DNA from: Streptomyces sp. NWU339 | GTDB taxonomy: Bacteria; Actinomycetota; Actinomycetes; Streptomycetales; Streptomycetaceae | Assembly (NCBI RefSeq): GCF_003143855.1 | Contig: NZ_QFRK01000004.1 | Span: 306,504 to 370,503 of the forward strand | Direction of reading: 5' to 3' | DNA length: 64,000 nt | Shown here: positions 48,354-57,014 of the stretch, one piece after another | Position numbering within the stretch: the first letter of the stretch is position 1 | Layout: the number at the start of each line of letters is the position of its first letter | The notes under the pieces: model-generated | Seen by the model: the letters and a program-made list of their open reading frames with translations, nothing else | Databases searched by the model: none | Told to the model about the DNA's origin: nothing | Position numbers and translations under genes: made by a program

Positions 48354-50131
48354 GCCGGCCCTCGGTTTTCTGCGTCGGACGCGTTCTGCGCGGCCTTCGC
48401 GTTCTTCTCGGTGCTTTCCCCGGCGCGGGAGACGGAGGCCACCGTCTCCGGGTCGAGGTCGAACAGGGTGCGCAGCGCGTCCGCGTACCCGGTGCCGCCG
48501 GGTTCGGCCGCGAGCTGCTTGACCCGCACGGTCGGCGAGTGCAGCAGCTTGTCGACCACCCGCCGCACGGTCTGGGTGATCTCCGCGCGGTGCTTGTCGT
48601 CCAGGCCGGGCAGTCGCCCTTCCAAGCGGGCCATCTCACCGGCCACCACGTCCGCGGCCATGGTGCGCAGGGCGACCACGGTCGGCGTGATGTGCGCGGC
48701 CCGCTGGGCCGCCCCGAATGCCGCGACCTCGTCGGAAACGATACGCCGGACCTGGTCCACGTCGGCAGCCATCGGAGCGTCCGCCGACGCCTCCGCGAGC
48801 GCCTCGATGTCGACCAGCCGCACCCCGGGGATGCGGTGCGTGGCCGCGTCGATGTCGCGCGGCATCGCGAGGTCCAGCAGGAAGAGCACGGGCTCCGGGC
48901 GCGGCGGCTCGGCCACCGGCTCCGGACGGCGCCGCTCGGGGATCCGGCCGGCGCTCGCCGCGGTCGCGGCCAGCGCCCCGATCAGTTCGGTGTCCACCTC
49001 GGCACCGCGCCGGCCGCCCTGGCGACGGTCGACGGTGCCGCTCACGGCCCATGCCGCGTGCTGCTCCAGCGTCGCCGCGTCCATACCGGCGACGGCCGCC
49101 TCGCCCATCACGGAGAAACCGGACGGTACGGAGGCCAGGTCCAGCGGGCAGTCCTCGTCGGTGCTGGTGGCGGCCACGGGGGCGGGGGGCAGGGGCGTCG
49201 GCCGCGCGGTCGGCGCCTTGCGCGCGTCGTGCGCCGATGCCTCCGTGGCTCCGACGGCCCCGGTGCGTACCGTCTCCGGCTGCTGTCCGACGCGGCCCTC
49301 GACACCGGCGGCGATCGCGTCGGCGGTGAGGACCAGGCCGGTCGCACCGGTGCAGGAGACGACGACGTCGGCACGTGTCAGTTCATCCGCCACCGATCCC
49401 ATCGGTATCGCGCGGGCCAGCACCTCCGTGCCCTCGGCCTCGGTGAGGATCTGTGCGAGGCGCTCGGCGCGGTCGGCGGTGCGGTTGGCGATCACGATCT
49501 CGGCGACACCGGCCCGCGCGAGCGTGGCCGCGGCCAGCGAGGACATCGATCCGGCACCGATGACCAGCGCCCTCTTGCCCCGCGCCCAGCTGTCGACGGG
49601 CGAGCCGGCGGCCAGCTGCTCCAGGCCGAAGGTGACCAGGGACTGCCCGGCGCGGTCGATGTCGGTCTCCGTGTGGGCGCGCTTGCCGACCCGGAGCGAC
49701 TGCTGGAACACGTCGTTCATCAGCCGCCCGGCGGTGTGCAGTTCCTGCGCACGCGCCAGGGCATCCTTGATCTGGCCGAGGACCTGCCCCTCGCCCACCA
49801 CCATCGAGTCCAGTCCGCAGGCCACCGAGAACATGTGGTGGACGGCGCGGTCCTCGTAGTGCACATAGAGATAGGGCGTGAGCTCCTCCAGGCCGACCCC
49901 GCTGTGCTGGGCCAGCAGCGTGGACAGCTCGGCGACACCGGCGTGGAACTTGTCCACGTCGGCGTACAGCTCGATGCGGTTGCAGGTGGCGAGCACCGCG
50001 GCCTCGCTGGCCGGTTCGGCGGCGACCGTGTCCTGCAACAGCTTGACCTGCGCTTCCACGCTCAGCGAGGCCCGGTCCAGCACGCTGACCGGCGCGCTGC
50101 GGTGGCTCAGCCCGACGACGAGGAGACTCAT
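48350..50131 (-). CDS. hemA: Glutamyl-tRNA reductase
   Basis: 593 aa. First committed step of C5 tetrapyrrole synthesis: reduces Glu-tRNA to glutamate-1-semialdehyde. The catalytic Cys is in VLATCNRIELYA (about residue 50), the substrate domain contains SVACGLDSMVVGEGQVLGQI, the NADPH domain has RALVIGAGSMSSLAAATLA, and a C-terminal dimerisation helix is present. An insertion of about 120 residues rich in Ala, Pro and Arg (residues about 285-405) splits the NADPH domain, as in other Streptomyces HemA. ATG at 50131 overlaps the rex stop. Under Rex control through the operon promoter. Confidence 0.96.
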   Translation of the reverse strand: MSLLVVGLSHRSAPVSVLDRASLSVEAQVKLLQDTVAAEPASEAAVLATCNRIELYADVDKFHAGVAELSTLLAQHSGVGLEELTPYLYVHYEDRAVHHMFSVACGLDSMVVGEGQVLGQIKDALARAQELHTAGRLMNDVFQQSLRVGKRAHTETDIDRAGQSLVTFGLEQLAAGSPVDSWARGKRALVIGAGSMSSLAAATLARAGVAEIVIANRTADRAERLAQILTEAEGTEVLARAIPMGSVADELTRADVVVSCTGATGLVLTADAIAAGVEGRVGQQPETVRTGAVGATEASAHDARKAPTARPTPLPPAPVAATSTDEDCPLDLASVPSGFSVMGEAAVAGMDAATLEQHAAWAVSGTVDRRQGGRRGAEVDTELIGALAATAASAGRIPERRRPEPVAEPPRPEPVLFLLDLAMPRDIDAATHRIPGVRLVDIEALAEASADAPMAADVDQVRRIVSDEVAAFGAAQRAAHITPTVVALRTMAADVVAGEMARLEGRLPGLDDKHRAEITQTVRRVVDKLLHSPTVRVKQLAAEPGGTGYADALRTLFDLDPETVASVSRAGESTEKNAKAAQNASDAENRGPA

Positions 50132-50928
50132 GTCGGCATCACCGCGGGTACGTCCCCGTCGGGCCCCTGGTCCGCGGCGGACTCCTGTCCACCGGCGGAC
50201 GCCTGGCGCGCGGCGACGGGCTCCGGGCGGGAGCCGACAGGCGGGACGACGGTCCCGGCGGCCACCTCGCCGGCCTTGCGCTGCTCGTGGAAGGCGAGGA
50301 TCTGCAGCTCGATGGAGAGGTCCACCTTGCGCACGTCGACACCGTCCGGGACGGCCAGCACGGTCGGCGCGAAGTTCAGGATGGAGGTGACACCGGCGGC
50401 CACCAGCCGGTCGCAGACCTGCTGCGCGGCACCGGCGGGGGTCGCGATCACGCCGATCGACACACCTTCGCCCTGGATGATCTCCTCGAGCTGGTCGGTG
50501 TGCTGCACCGGGATGCCGGCGACGGGCTTTCCGGCCATCGCGGGGTCGGCGTCTATGAGCGCGGCGACCCGGAATCCGCGGGAGGCGAACCCGCCGTAGT
50601 TGGCGAGCGCGGCACCGAGGTTACCGATACCGACGATCACAACCGGCCAGTCCTGGGTGAGGCCGAGTTCACGCGAGATCTGGTACACGAGATACTCGAC
50701 GTCGTAGCCCACGCCCCGGGTCCCGTAGGAACCCAGGTAGGAGAAGTCCTTACGAAGCTTCGCGGAGTTGACGCCCGCGGCCGCCGCCAGCTCCTCCGAG
50801 GAGACGGTGGGCACCGAGCGCTCGGAGAGCGCGGTGAGGGCGCGGAGGTACAGCGGAAGCCTGGCGACGGTGGCTTCGGGAATCCCTCGGCTACGGGTCG
50901 CCGGTCGGTGAGATCGGCCAGTTGCCAC
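50128..50928 (-). CDS. rex: Redox-sensing repressor Rex
   Basis: 266 aa. N-terminal winged helix (about 12-75: IPEATVARLPLYLRALTALS, GVNSAKLRKDFSYLGSYGTR) and a Rossmann domain with VVIVGIGNLGAALANYGGF, DADPAMAGKPVAGIPV and the closing VDLSIELQILAFHEQR. Rex binds its operator when the NADH/NAD+ ratio is low and leaves it when NADH rises. GTG at 50928 follows GGAG. It is the first gene of rex-hemA-hemC-hemD, and a Rex-type palindrome (TTGTG...CACAA) lies 74 bases upstream, so it represses itself and haem synthesis. The C-terminal 40 residues are Ala/Gly/Pro-rich. Confidence 0.96.
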   Translation of the reverse strand: MATGRSHRPATRSRGIPEATVARLPLYLRALTALSERSVPTVSSEELAAAAGVNSAKLRKDFSYLGSYGTRGVGYDVEYLVYQISRELGLTQDWPVVIVGIGNLGAALANYGGFASRGFRVAALIDADPAMAGKPVAGIPVQHTDQLEEIIQGEGVSIGVIATPAGAAQQVCDRLVAAGVTSILNFAPTVLAVPDGVDVRKVDLSIELQILAFHEQRKAGEVAAGTVVPPVGSRPEPVAARQASAGGQESAADQGPDGDVPAVMPT

Positions 50929-51001
50929 GGTGCTCCTGCGGGTAGAGCGGGGCTGCAGGCGGTCATACGTCCCCGGACCGCCCCGTCGAATGCAGGCTAT
51001 G

Positions 51002-51025
51002 TCTTTGTGAACGCGTGCACAAAGA
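51002..51025 (-). promoter_or_regulatory. Rex operator (ROP) of the rex-hem operon
   Basis: TCTTTGTG-AACGCGTG-CACAAAGA, a 24-bp palindrome with perfect 8-bp arms. It matches the TTGTGAA-N4-TTCACAA type of Rex site closely in the outer part and sits in the rex upstream region. Confidence 0.85.
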
Positions 51026-51253
51026 TGGTGTCCGATTTGCCCACCCAACGTGACCGGGGTCACGCGCCCCCGGCGCAGCCGTGCGGAACCGGCGCACGAG
51101 CACCATCGCTCCCTTTGTTCTGAGGGCAAAACAGCACACTCTCCTCTGTGCATCCCGCCCCCGAGACCAAGCCGCCATCGATTCTAAGCGACTTTTCCGC
51201 CACTTTGGACTGGTTGGTCAGTTATGGATCAGTGGTCCTGAACACCCACCCGG

Positions 51254-51532
51254 TCAGCCGGCCAGGGCTTTGCGAAGGCGGCCCTCGTCGACGCGCCAGA
51301 ACGTGTGCTGGCGGCCGTCGACGAGAACGACGGGGATCTGCTCCCAGTACCGCTCGTGCAGTTCCGGGTCCTCGGTGATGTCCTTGCCCTCCCACGCGAC
51401 CCCGAGGTCACCGCACACCTTCTCCACCACGGCCTGCGCGTCGTCGCACAGGTGACAGCCGGGCTTGCGGATGAGGGTGACGAGACGATCCTGCGGGGCT
51501 TCACGGCGAAAGAGCGGACTCATGTCAGCCAT
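51254..51532 (-). CDS. Glutaredoxin-like protein with CXXC
   Basis: 92 aa. Thioredoxin fold with the redox motif KPGCHLCDDAQAVVEKV and the cis-Pro strand WEQIPVVLVDGRQH. This is the DUF836/glutaredoxin-like family, thought to reduce disulfides in the cytoplasm; its electron donor is unknown. ATG at 51532 (MADMSPLF) is used, and ATG at 51523 is a near equivalent. It is divergent from the HAD phosphatase region and lies upstream of rex, separated from it by the Rex operator, so it is not in the haem operon. Confidence 0.83.
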   Translation of the reverse strand: MADMSPLFRREAPQDRLVTLIRKPGCHLCDDAQAVVEKVCGDLGVAWEGKDITEDPELHERYWEQIPVVLVDGRQHTFWRVDEGRLRKALAG

Positions 51533-51934
51533 TCTCGCCCTGCGGCGCCGCAGGGGAACCCCTCTGCGACCACTGTGACGCTCAGTGCCGTGCGGGACCC
51601 GTGTCCCGGACCGGTCCCGGACCACCCCGAGCCGGTCCCGTCCGCCGGGAGGAGTACACAGCTGCTGGTCCAGTACCTCGTTTTGGCGCACATGGGCACG
51701 GTTGAGTGAACGGCGTGAAGTTCCGTGGGTGTGCCCGGCTGGGTGCGCGTAACGCACTCGGTGCGATCTGGGACGCCGGGTGTGGCGTCAGCAGTCGGGG
51801 CCCCCGTTCCACCAGAGAGATGGTTCGGGGCCTCCCCGTCGCCTCTGGCCACACCCACATGGCCAGGTCGTAGGGATTCCGCCCACCTGGGACGGACCGC
51901 ATACGTGATATGCGTCGCCGCCCAGGACGCGAAA

Positions 51935-52018
51935 GCGGAGGACCAGTGCGCCCAAGACCGTTCGGGACGCGCCGGAGAGTCAGGACTCACTCTGCTCGCT
52001 GCCTAGGAACGGTGCTTT
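51935..52018 (+). mobile_element. tnpB 3'-end remnant
   Basis: About 80 bases similar by eye to 8818-8907, the tail of the tnpB-like element: shared blocks GACCAG, ACCGTTCGGG, GACTCACTC and AGGAACGGT in the same order and orientation. One frame reads ESQDSLCSLPRNGA, like VQDSLLFTDQERYG in the other copy. Nothing of the nuclease core is left. The interval 51533-51934 holds no supported gene and may be further decayed element sequence. Confidence 0.55.
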
Positions 52019-52099
52019 AACGACACGGACGTGCAGAGTTCACGGTGTCCAAACCTCTCGGGTCCGGAACCGCCGACCGGACTGGCTATGCTCAACGCC

Positions 52100-53011
52100 A
52101 TGGCCGCTCTCGGATGGCTCACCCCCCGTAGGCGCTCCGCCACGGCGCGGAGCGTGTTGGCAGGCGAGGCCTCGGCGGAGGCTGCCCGCAAATCCACTCA
52201 GGAAATTTCCGCCCGCGAACCGGAGTTCCCGGTTCACGGCGACGACCGGGCCGCCGCGTTCTTCGACCTGGACAACACGGTGATGCAGGGCGCGGCCCTG
52301 TTCCACTTCGGGCGGGGCCTGTACAAGCGGAAGTTCTTCGAGACCCGCGACCTCGCGCGGTTCGCGTGGCAGCAGACGTGGTTCCGGCTGGCCGGCGTCG
52401 AGGACCCCGAGCACATGCAGGACGCGCGCGACTCGGCGCTCTCCATCGTCAAGGGCCACCGGGTCTCCGAGCTGAAGTCCATCGGCGAGGAGATCTACGA
52501 CGAGTACATGGCCGGGCGGATCTGGCCGGGTACGCGGGCACTGGCGCAGGCGCACCTGGACGCCGGGCAGCGGGTGTGGCTGGTCACGGCGGCGCCGGTG
52601 GAGATCGCCCAGGTGATCGCGCGACGCCTGGGCCTGACCGGGGCGCTGGGGACGGTGGCCGAGTCCATCGGCGGCGTGTACACCGGCAAACTCGTGGGCG
52701 AACCGCTGCACGGCCCGGCGAAGGCGGAGGCCGTACGCGCGCTGGCGGCGGCGGAGAACCTGGACCTGGACCACTGCGCCGCGTACAGCGACTCGCACAA
52801 CGACATCCCGATGCTCTCGCTGGTCGGGCACCCGTACGCGATCAACCCGGACTCCAAGCTGCGCAAGCACGCCCGCGCGATGGACTGGCGCCTGCGCGAC
52901 TACCGGACGGGCCGCAAGGCGGCGAAGGTCGGCATCCCGGCCGCGGCAGGCGTGGGCGCGGTGGCCGGCGGCACGGCGGCGGCCATCGCGATGCACCGCC
53001 GCCGGCGCTGA
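52100..53011 (+). CDS. HAD-IB family phosphatase
   Basis: 303 aa. HAD motif I AAFFDLDNTVMQGAALFHFG (about residue 57), motif II VWLVTAAPVE, motif III Lys in HGPAKAEAVRAL and motif IV YSDSHNDIPMLSLVG, as in SerB-like HAD-IB phosphatases. A cap domain between motifs I and II contains WQQTWFRLAGVEDPEH. A hydrophobic C-terminal helix (GIPAAAGVGAVAGGTAAAIAM) may anchor it to the membrane. ATG at 52100 (MAALGWLTPRRR); an ATG at 52088 is possible. In Streptomyces this gene type directly precedes bldN, as here. The physiological substrate is unknown. Confidence 0.9.
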   Translation: MAALGWLTPRRRSATARSVLAGEASAEAARKSTQEISAREPEFPVHGDDRAAAFFDLDNTVMQGAALFHFGRGLYKRKFFETRDLARFAWQQTWFRLAGVEDPEHMQDARDSALSIVKGHRVSELKSIGEEIYDEYMAGRIWPGTRALAQAHLDAGQRVWLVTAAPVEIAQVIARRLGLTGALGTVAESIGGVYTGKLVGEPLHGPAKAEAVRALAAAENLDLDHCAAYSDSHNDIPMLSLVGHPYAINPDSKLRKHARAMDWRLRDYRTGRKAAKVGIPAAAGVGAVAGGTAAAIAMHRRRR

Positions 53012-53457
53012 ACCCGGCTGCGCTGAGCCTGACTCCCCCGAGCCCGGCGGCACTCCCGCGCACACCGGGTGACCGGTCAACTCGGCGGCGACGGACACCC
53101 GTACGGCCGCAGGCCTGATCAGCGGGGAACAAAAGTGGCGCCCCGCCCGCAACCCGGCCAATCCAACTGCTGTACCCCGCAACCCCGCTGTCCAGTCCTC
53201 TTGGCTGCACACGGCCACAACACGCCCCGTACCGAACCGGGAAGCGAAGCTTTTCGGTCAACATTCGATCAACATCGGATACTTGAATGTGCGTCAACAG
53301 GCCACGGAAGCGACGTAATCGGTGATTTGAGCAACTCGGTGTAGCAGTGCCTGCACGAAGCGTTATTCTCCTCAGACGCATTCGGGCACCCCTCCGTCGC
53401 TACGACGGGTGAACGGCCCGTACTGCACGTGATGGAAGCTCTGCCACTGGGAGTCCC
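53012..53457. other. Upstream region of bldN, no supported gene
   Basis: About 450 bases before a developmental sigma-factor gene, which are often long regulatory regions. TCAACATTCGA and TCAACATCGGA repeat back to back at 53258-53279 in an A/T-richer patch. In studied Streptomyces the bldN promoter is repressed by BldD; I could not place a BldD box with confidence. Confidence 0.4.
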
Positions 53458-54267
53458 GTGTACCCACACGTCGGGGTTGACGACTCGGGCCTGACCGCAC
53501 TGCGCACCGCAGTCGTCACGGCCCGGGAGTTGTTGCGCGGCTTCGTCCCCACCGCGTACGCCGTCCCCGCTTTCGCCACCGCCACCGTCGGCCCCAGCTA
53601 CGCCATCGCCGACCCACCCGTCGGCCCCAGCTACGCCCTCACCGACGACAGCGCCGCGGTGGCCAGGCGCGGACGCTCGTCCGGCGCGGCCACCGCGCGC
53701 CGCCCCGCCGCGGACAGCGACAGCGCCCGGATGATGGACCTCGTGGAGCGCGCCCAGGCCGGCGAGGCCGACGCCTTCGGGCGGCTCTACGACCAGTACA
53801 GCGACACCGTGTACCGCTACATCTACTACCGGGTGGGCAGCAAGGCGACCGCCGAGGACCTCACCAGCGAGACCTTTCTGCGGGCGCTCCGCCGCATCGG
53901 CACCTTCACCTGGCAGGGGCGCGACTTCGGCGCCTGGCTCGTCACCATCGCCCGCAACCTGGTCGCCGACCACTTCAAGTCCAGCCGCTTCCGCCTCGAA
54001 GTCACCACCGGGGAGATGCTCGACGCCAACGAGGTCGAGCGGTCCCCGGAGGACTCCGTCCTCGAATACCTCTCCAACGCCGCCCTCCTCGATGCCGTAC
54101 GACGACTCAACCCCCAACAGCGCGAATGCGTCACGCTCCGTTTCCTCCAGGGCCTCTCCGTCGCGGAGACCGCCCGCGTGATGGGCAAGAACGAGGGGGC
54201 GATCAAGACCCTCCAGTACCGGGCCGTCCGCACCCTCGCCCGGCTCCTCCCGGAGGACGCACGCTGA
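53458..54267 (+). CDS. bldN: Developmental ECF sigma factor BldN (AdsA)
   Basis: 269 aa. An N-terminal extension of about 85 residues (repeated VGPSYAIADP/VGPSYALTDD) precedes sigma region 2 (MMDLVERAQAGEADAFGRLY, DTVYRYIYYRVGSK, AEDLTSETFLRALRRIGTF) and region 4 (LNPQQRECVTLRFLQGLSVA, ETARVMGKNEGAIKTLQYRA). BldN is made with a pro-sequence that is removed, and it directs genes for aerial hyphae, including chaplin, rodlin and bldM genes. GTG at 53458. Its anti-sigma factor gene rsbN follows. Placement after the HAD gene matches other Streptomyces. Confidence 0.95.
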   Translation: MYPHVGVDDSGLTALRTAVVTARELLRGFVPTAYAVPAFATATVGPSYAIADPPVGPSYALTDDSAAVARRGRSSGAATARRPAADSDSARMMDLVERAQAGEADAFGRLYDQYSDTVYRYIYYRVGSKATAEDLTSETFLRALRRIGTFTWQGRDFGAWLVTIARNLVADHFKSSRFRLEVTTGEMLDANEVERSPEDSVLEYLSNAALLDAVRRLNPQQRECVTLRFLQGLSVAETARVMGKNEGAIKTLQYRAVRTLARLLPEDAR

Positions 54268-54361
54268 GCGGAACGCACCCGCATCGACGGCACACCCTCC
54301 GTGACAGCCAACTCACCTTAGGTGAAACCTCGTTGACTCCCCCAACCGATCCTTCGGCACG

Positions 54362-54390
54362 CGTAACCCAAGTACCGCGCCGCTCGTTGT
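54362..54390 (+). promoter_or_regulatory. Candidate sigma-BldN promoter of rsbN
   Basis: CGTAAC at 54362-54367 and CGTTGT at 54385-54390, 17 bases apart, close to the known BldN consensus CGTAAC-N16-CGTTGA. A second, exact CGTTGA occurs at 54331-54336 without a good -35 partner. Sigma-BldN transcription of its own anti-sigma gene is established in S. venezuelae. Confidence 0.55.
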
Positions 54391-54519
54391 GCGGGATGCA
54401 GGCTCCCTGTGGTCACTCCCCACCGACTCCGATCACCCGATCGTATGAACAAGGTCAGGGGGTGGAACCCTCAGGACCCCCTGGGGAGTCGATCGTCATG
54501 ACGAGAGGAGGTGCCGCCA

Positions 54520-55767
54520 GTGATCGCGAACGTATCGGCGCACCGGCGGGCGAGCGCCTTCGCCCAGGCCCTGGAGGAGCAGTCCGACCGGGTCACAGCG
54601 GCCGAGCAGCCCGAAGGATCGGCACCGGGACCGGCCGCCGCGAAGACGGAACAGGAGCGGCTGCTCACGCTCGCCGCCGGTCTCGGCACGCTACCCAAGC
54701 CGGAGCTGGACCCCGAGGTCAAGGTCGTCCAGCGGGCCCGACTGGTGGCCGCGTTCGAGGCCATGCTCCAGGAAGGCACCGCCGCGGGCGAGGCAGCGGA
54801 TCCGTCCGCACCCGAACAGCGTTCACGCCGCGCCCGGGGCACTCACCGGGCGACCCCCCTGGGGAAGCTGAGACCGCGCTCACGGCTGGCCAAGGGGCTC
54901 ACCGCGGGCGGCCTCGGCATCACCGTGGCCGCCGGTGCCCTCGGCGGAGTCTCCGTCGCCAGCTCCGACGCCCTGCCCGGTGACTCGCTCTACGGCCTCA
55001 AGCGCGGCATAGAGGACGTCAAGCTCGGCCTGGCCGACGGCAACGACGAGCGTGGCCGCGTCCTCCTCGACCACGCCTCCATCCGGCTCAGCGAGGCCCG
55101 TCGGCTGATGGAGCGCGACCGCAGCGGCTCCCTCGACCACGAATCGGTCGGCGAGATCCGCCGCGCCCTGTCCGGCATGCGGCACGACGCGTCCGAGGGC
55201 CACCGGCTGCTGCGCGAGGCGTACCGTCTCGACCCGGACTCCCTGGGTCCCATGCAGGCCCTCTCCTCCTTCTCCCACTCGCACCGGCAGGCCTGGGGCT
55301 CCCTGCGCGACAGACTGCCCGCGCAGCTCGGGGACGTCAGTCGGCAGGTGTCGTCGGTGTTCGACGCCATAGACGAGGACGTCGCCCCGCTGCAGTCCCT
55401 GCTCCCCCGCCCACCTGCCGGGGACAGCGGCGACAACGGCGAACCGCAGGACGGCCCCGGGGCCACACCCGGCGCCCCGTCCGGTGCCGGCCGTTCCCAG
55501 ACGCCCGGCACCGGCACCGGCAGCCCCGACCAGGACAGCACCAGCAGCAGCGGTCCCAGCCGGTCCGCCGAATCCGGAGACGAGAGCGACAGCCTGCTCG
55601 GCGGCAACAACGGCGGGCTGCTCGACCCGCCGGAGGAGGCCGGCGTCAGCACCTCACCGCCGTCCACCGGCGGCACCACCCCGCCCGCCCGGCCCGACGT
55701 CACCCTCCCGCCCCTCCTGCCCGGCCTGCTCCCGGGCTTGGGCATCGACAGCGAGACCGTCGACTAG
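54520..55767 (+). CDS. rsbN: Anti-sigma factor RsbN
   Basis: 415 aa. A cytoplasmic N-terminal domain (about 1-125, with RASAFAQALEEQSDRV) binds BldN; a membrane helix (about 130-152: GLTAGGLGITVAAGALGGVSVAS) follows, then an extracytoplasmic helical domain (about 155-290: DALPGDSLYGLKRGIEDVKL) and a long Pro/Gly/Ser/Thr tail. The DUF5667-like outside domain beginning DALPGD is typical. GTG at 54520 is chosen because GAGGAGG is eight bases upstream; a GTG nine bases earlier overlaps that site. Its own promoter of sigma-BldN type lies about 130 bases upstream, making a feedback loop. Confidence 0.93.
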   Translation: MIANVSAHRRASAFAQALEEQSDRVTAAEQPEGSAPGPAAAKTEQERLLTLAAGLGTLPKPELDPEVKVVQRARLVAAFEAMLQEGTAAGEAADPSAPEQRSRRARGTHRATPLGKLRPRSRLAKGLTAGGLGITVAAGALGGVSVASSDALPGDSLYGLKRGIEDVKLGLADGNDERGRVLLDHASIRLSEARRLMERDRSGSLDHESVGEIRRALSGMRHDASEGHRLLREAYRLDPDSLGPMQALSSFSHSHRQAWGSLRDRLPAQLGDVSRQVSSVFDAIDEDVAPLQSLLPRPPAGDSGDNGEPQDGPGATPGAPSGAGRSQTPGTGTGSPDQDSTSSSGPSRSAESGDESDSLLGGNNGGLLDPPEEAGVSTSPPSTGGTTPPARPDVTLPPLLPGLLPGLGIDSETVD

Positions 55768-55796
55768 GACCGTCGGCTGGAGCGGACCGAACGGCA

Positions 55797-55857
55797 GGAC
55801 GTACGTGGTCGGGGTGTCTCCTTGCGACAAGGGGGCTCCCCCCGACCACGTACGTCC
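55797..55857. terminator. 18-bp perfect hairpin between rsbN and the acyltransferase gene
   Basis: GGACGTACGTGGTCGGGG pairs exactly with its complement at 55840-55857 over a 25-base loop that itself contains CCTTG-CGA-CAAGG. Shared by convergent genes. Confidence 0.85.
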
Positions 55858-55869
55858 GTCCGGCGCTCG

Positions 55870-57000
55870 CTAGAAGAACACCGACCTTCGCTGGACCAGC
55901 AGCTTGTAGAGAGTGTGCTGGATCTGCTCCCGGACCTGGTCGGTCAGGTTGAACATCAGCATCGGGTCCTCGGCCGCCTCCGGCGGATAGTTCTCCGTGT
56001 GGATCGGCTCGCCGAACTGGATCGTCCACTTCGTCGGCAGCGGGATCGCGCCGAGCGGGCCGAGCCACGGGAAGGTCGGCGTCAGCGGGAAGTACGGAAA
56101 GCCGAGCAGCCGTGCGATGGTCCGGGCGTTGCCGATCATCGGGTAGATCTCCTCCGCCCCGACGATCGAGCACGGGATGATCGGCGCCCGCGCGCGCAGT
56201 GCCGTGGACACGAAACCGCCGCGCCCGAAGCGCTGGAGCTTGTAGCGGTCGGCGAAGGGCTTGCCGAGGCCCTTGAAGCCCTCCGGCATCACCCCGACCA
56301 GTTCCCCCTGCTCCAGCAGCCGTGCCGCGTCCTCGGCACAGGCCAGGGTGTGGCCGAGCTTGCGGGCGAGCTCGTTGACCACCGGCAGCATGAACACCAG
56401 GTCCGCCGCGAGCAGCCGCAGATGCCGGTCGGCCGGATGGTTGTCGTGAACGGCGACCTGCATCATCAGGCCGTCCATCGGCAGCGTCCCGGAGTGGTTG
56501 GCGACGATCAGGGCGCCGCCCTCCGAGGGGATGTTCTCGATGCCCTTCACCTCGACCCGGAAGTACTTCTCGTACACCGGGCGCAGCAGCGACATCAGGA
56601 CCTGGTCGGTGAGCTCCTCGTCGTAGCCGAAGTCGTCGACCGCGTAGTCCCCCGTGAGCCGACGGCGCAGGAAGGCCAGGCCACTGGCGACACGCCGGTC
56701 CAAGCCCTCTCCGCCGTCTGCGTCCGGGCGTGCGCCGCCGCCCGCGTCACCGCCGCCGGTGACCGGCTCCCGAGGCCGGTGCTCGCGGGGTTCGCCCGGC
56801 GCCGGAGCGTCGTCCCTCGCGGACGCCCGGCCCAGCAGGGGCTGGACCTCGCCCATCGAGGCGGCCTCGGCGCCCTTGCGCCGGCTGCCCGCGCCACGGC
56901 GGCGCGACGGGCGCTGCGCCGCGCCCCCGGCACCGCCTGCGCCCCCCGCACCCCCGCGGGAACGGTCGTCGTCGAACGGAATGACCTTGGCGTCCGCCAT
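55870..57000 (-). CDS. PlsC-like lysophospholipid acyltransferase
   Basis: 376 aa. After a basic, Gly/Ala-rich N-terminal region of about 120 residues (RGGAGGAGGAGGAAQRPSRRRG), the acyltransferase domain has ALIVANHSGTLPMDGLM (HX4D catalytic motif), GELVGVMPEGFKGLGKPF (second motif) and APIIPCSIVGAEEIYPM. It should transfer an acyl chain to a lysophospholipid or glycerol phosphate derivative at the inner membrane face. The upstream epimerase ends 14 bases before its start, so they form an operon. ATG at 57000. Confidence 0.87.
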   Translation of the reverse strand: MADAKVIPFDDDRSRGGAGGAGGAGGAAQRPSRRRGAGSRRKGAEAASMGEVQPLLGRASARDDAPAPGEPREHRPREPVTGGGDAGGGARPDADGGEGLDRRVASGLAFLRRRLTGDYAVDDFGYDEELTDQVLMSLLRPVYEKYFRVEVKGIENIPSEGGALIVANHSGTLPMDGLMMQVAVHDNHPADRHLRLLAADLVFMLPVVNELARKLGHTLACAEDAARLLEQGELVGVMPEGFKGLGKPFADRYKLQRFGRGGFVSTALRARAPIIPCSIVGAEEIYPMIGNARTIARLLGFPYFPLTPTFPWLGPLGAIPLPTKWTIQFGEPIHTENYPPEAAEDPMLMFNLTDQVREQIQHTLYKLLVQRRSVFF

Positions 57001-57014
57001 CGTTGCTGCGCTCC

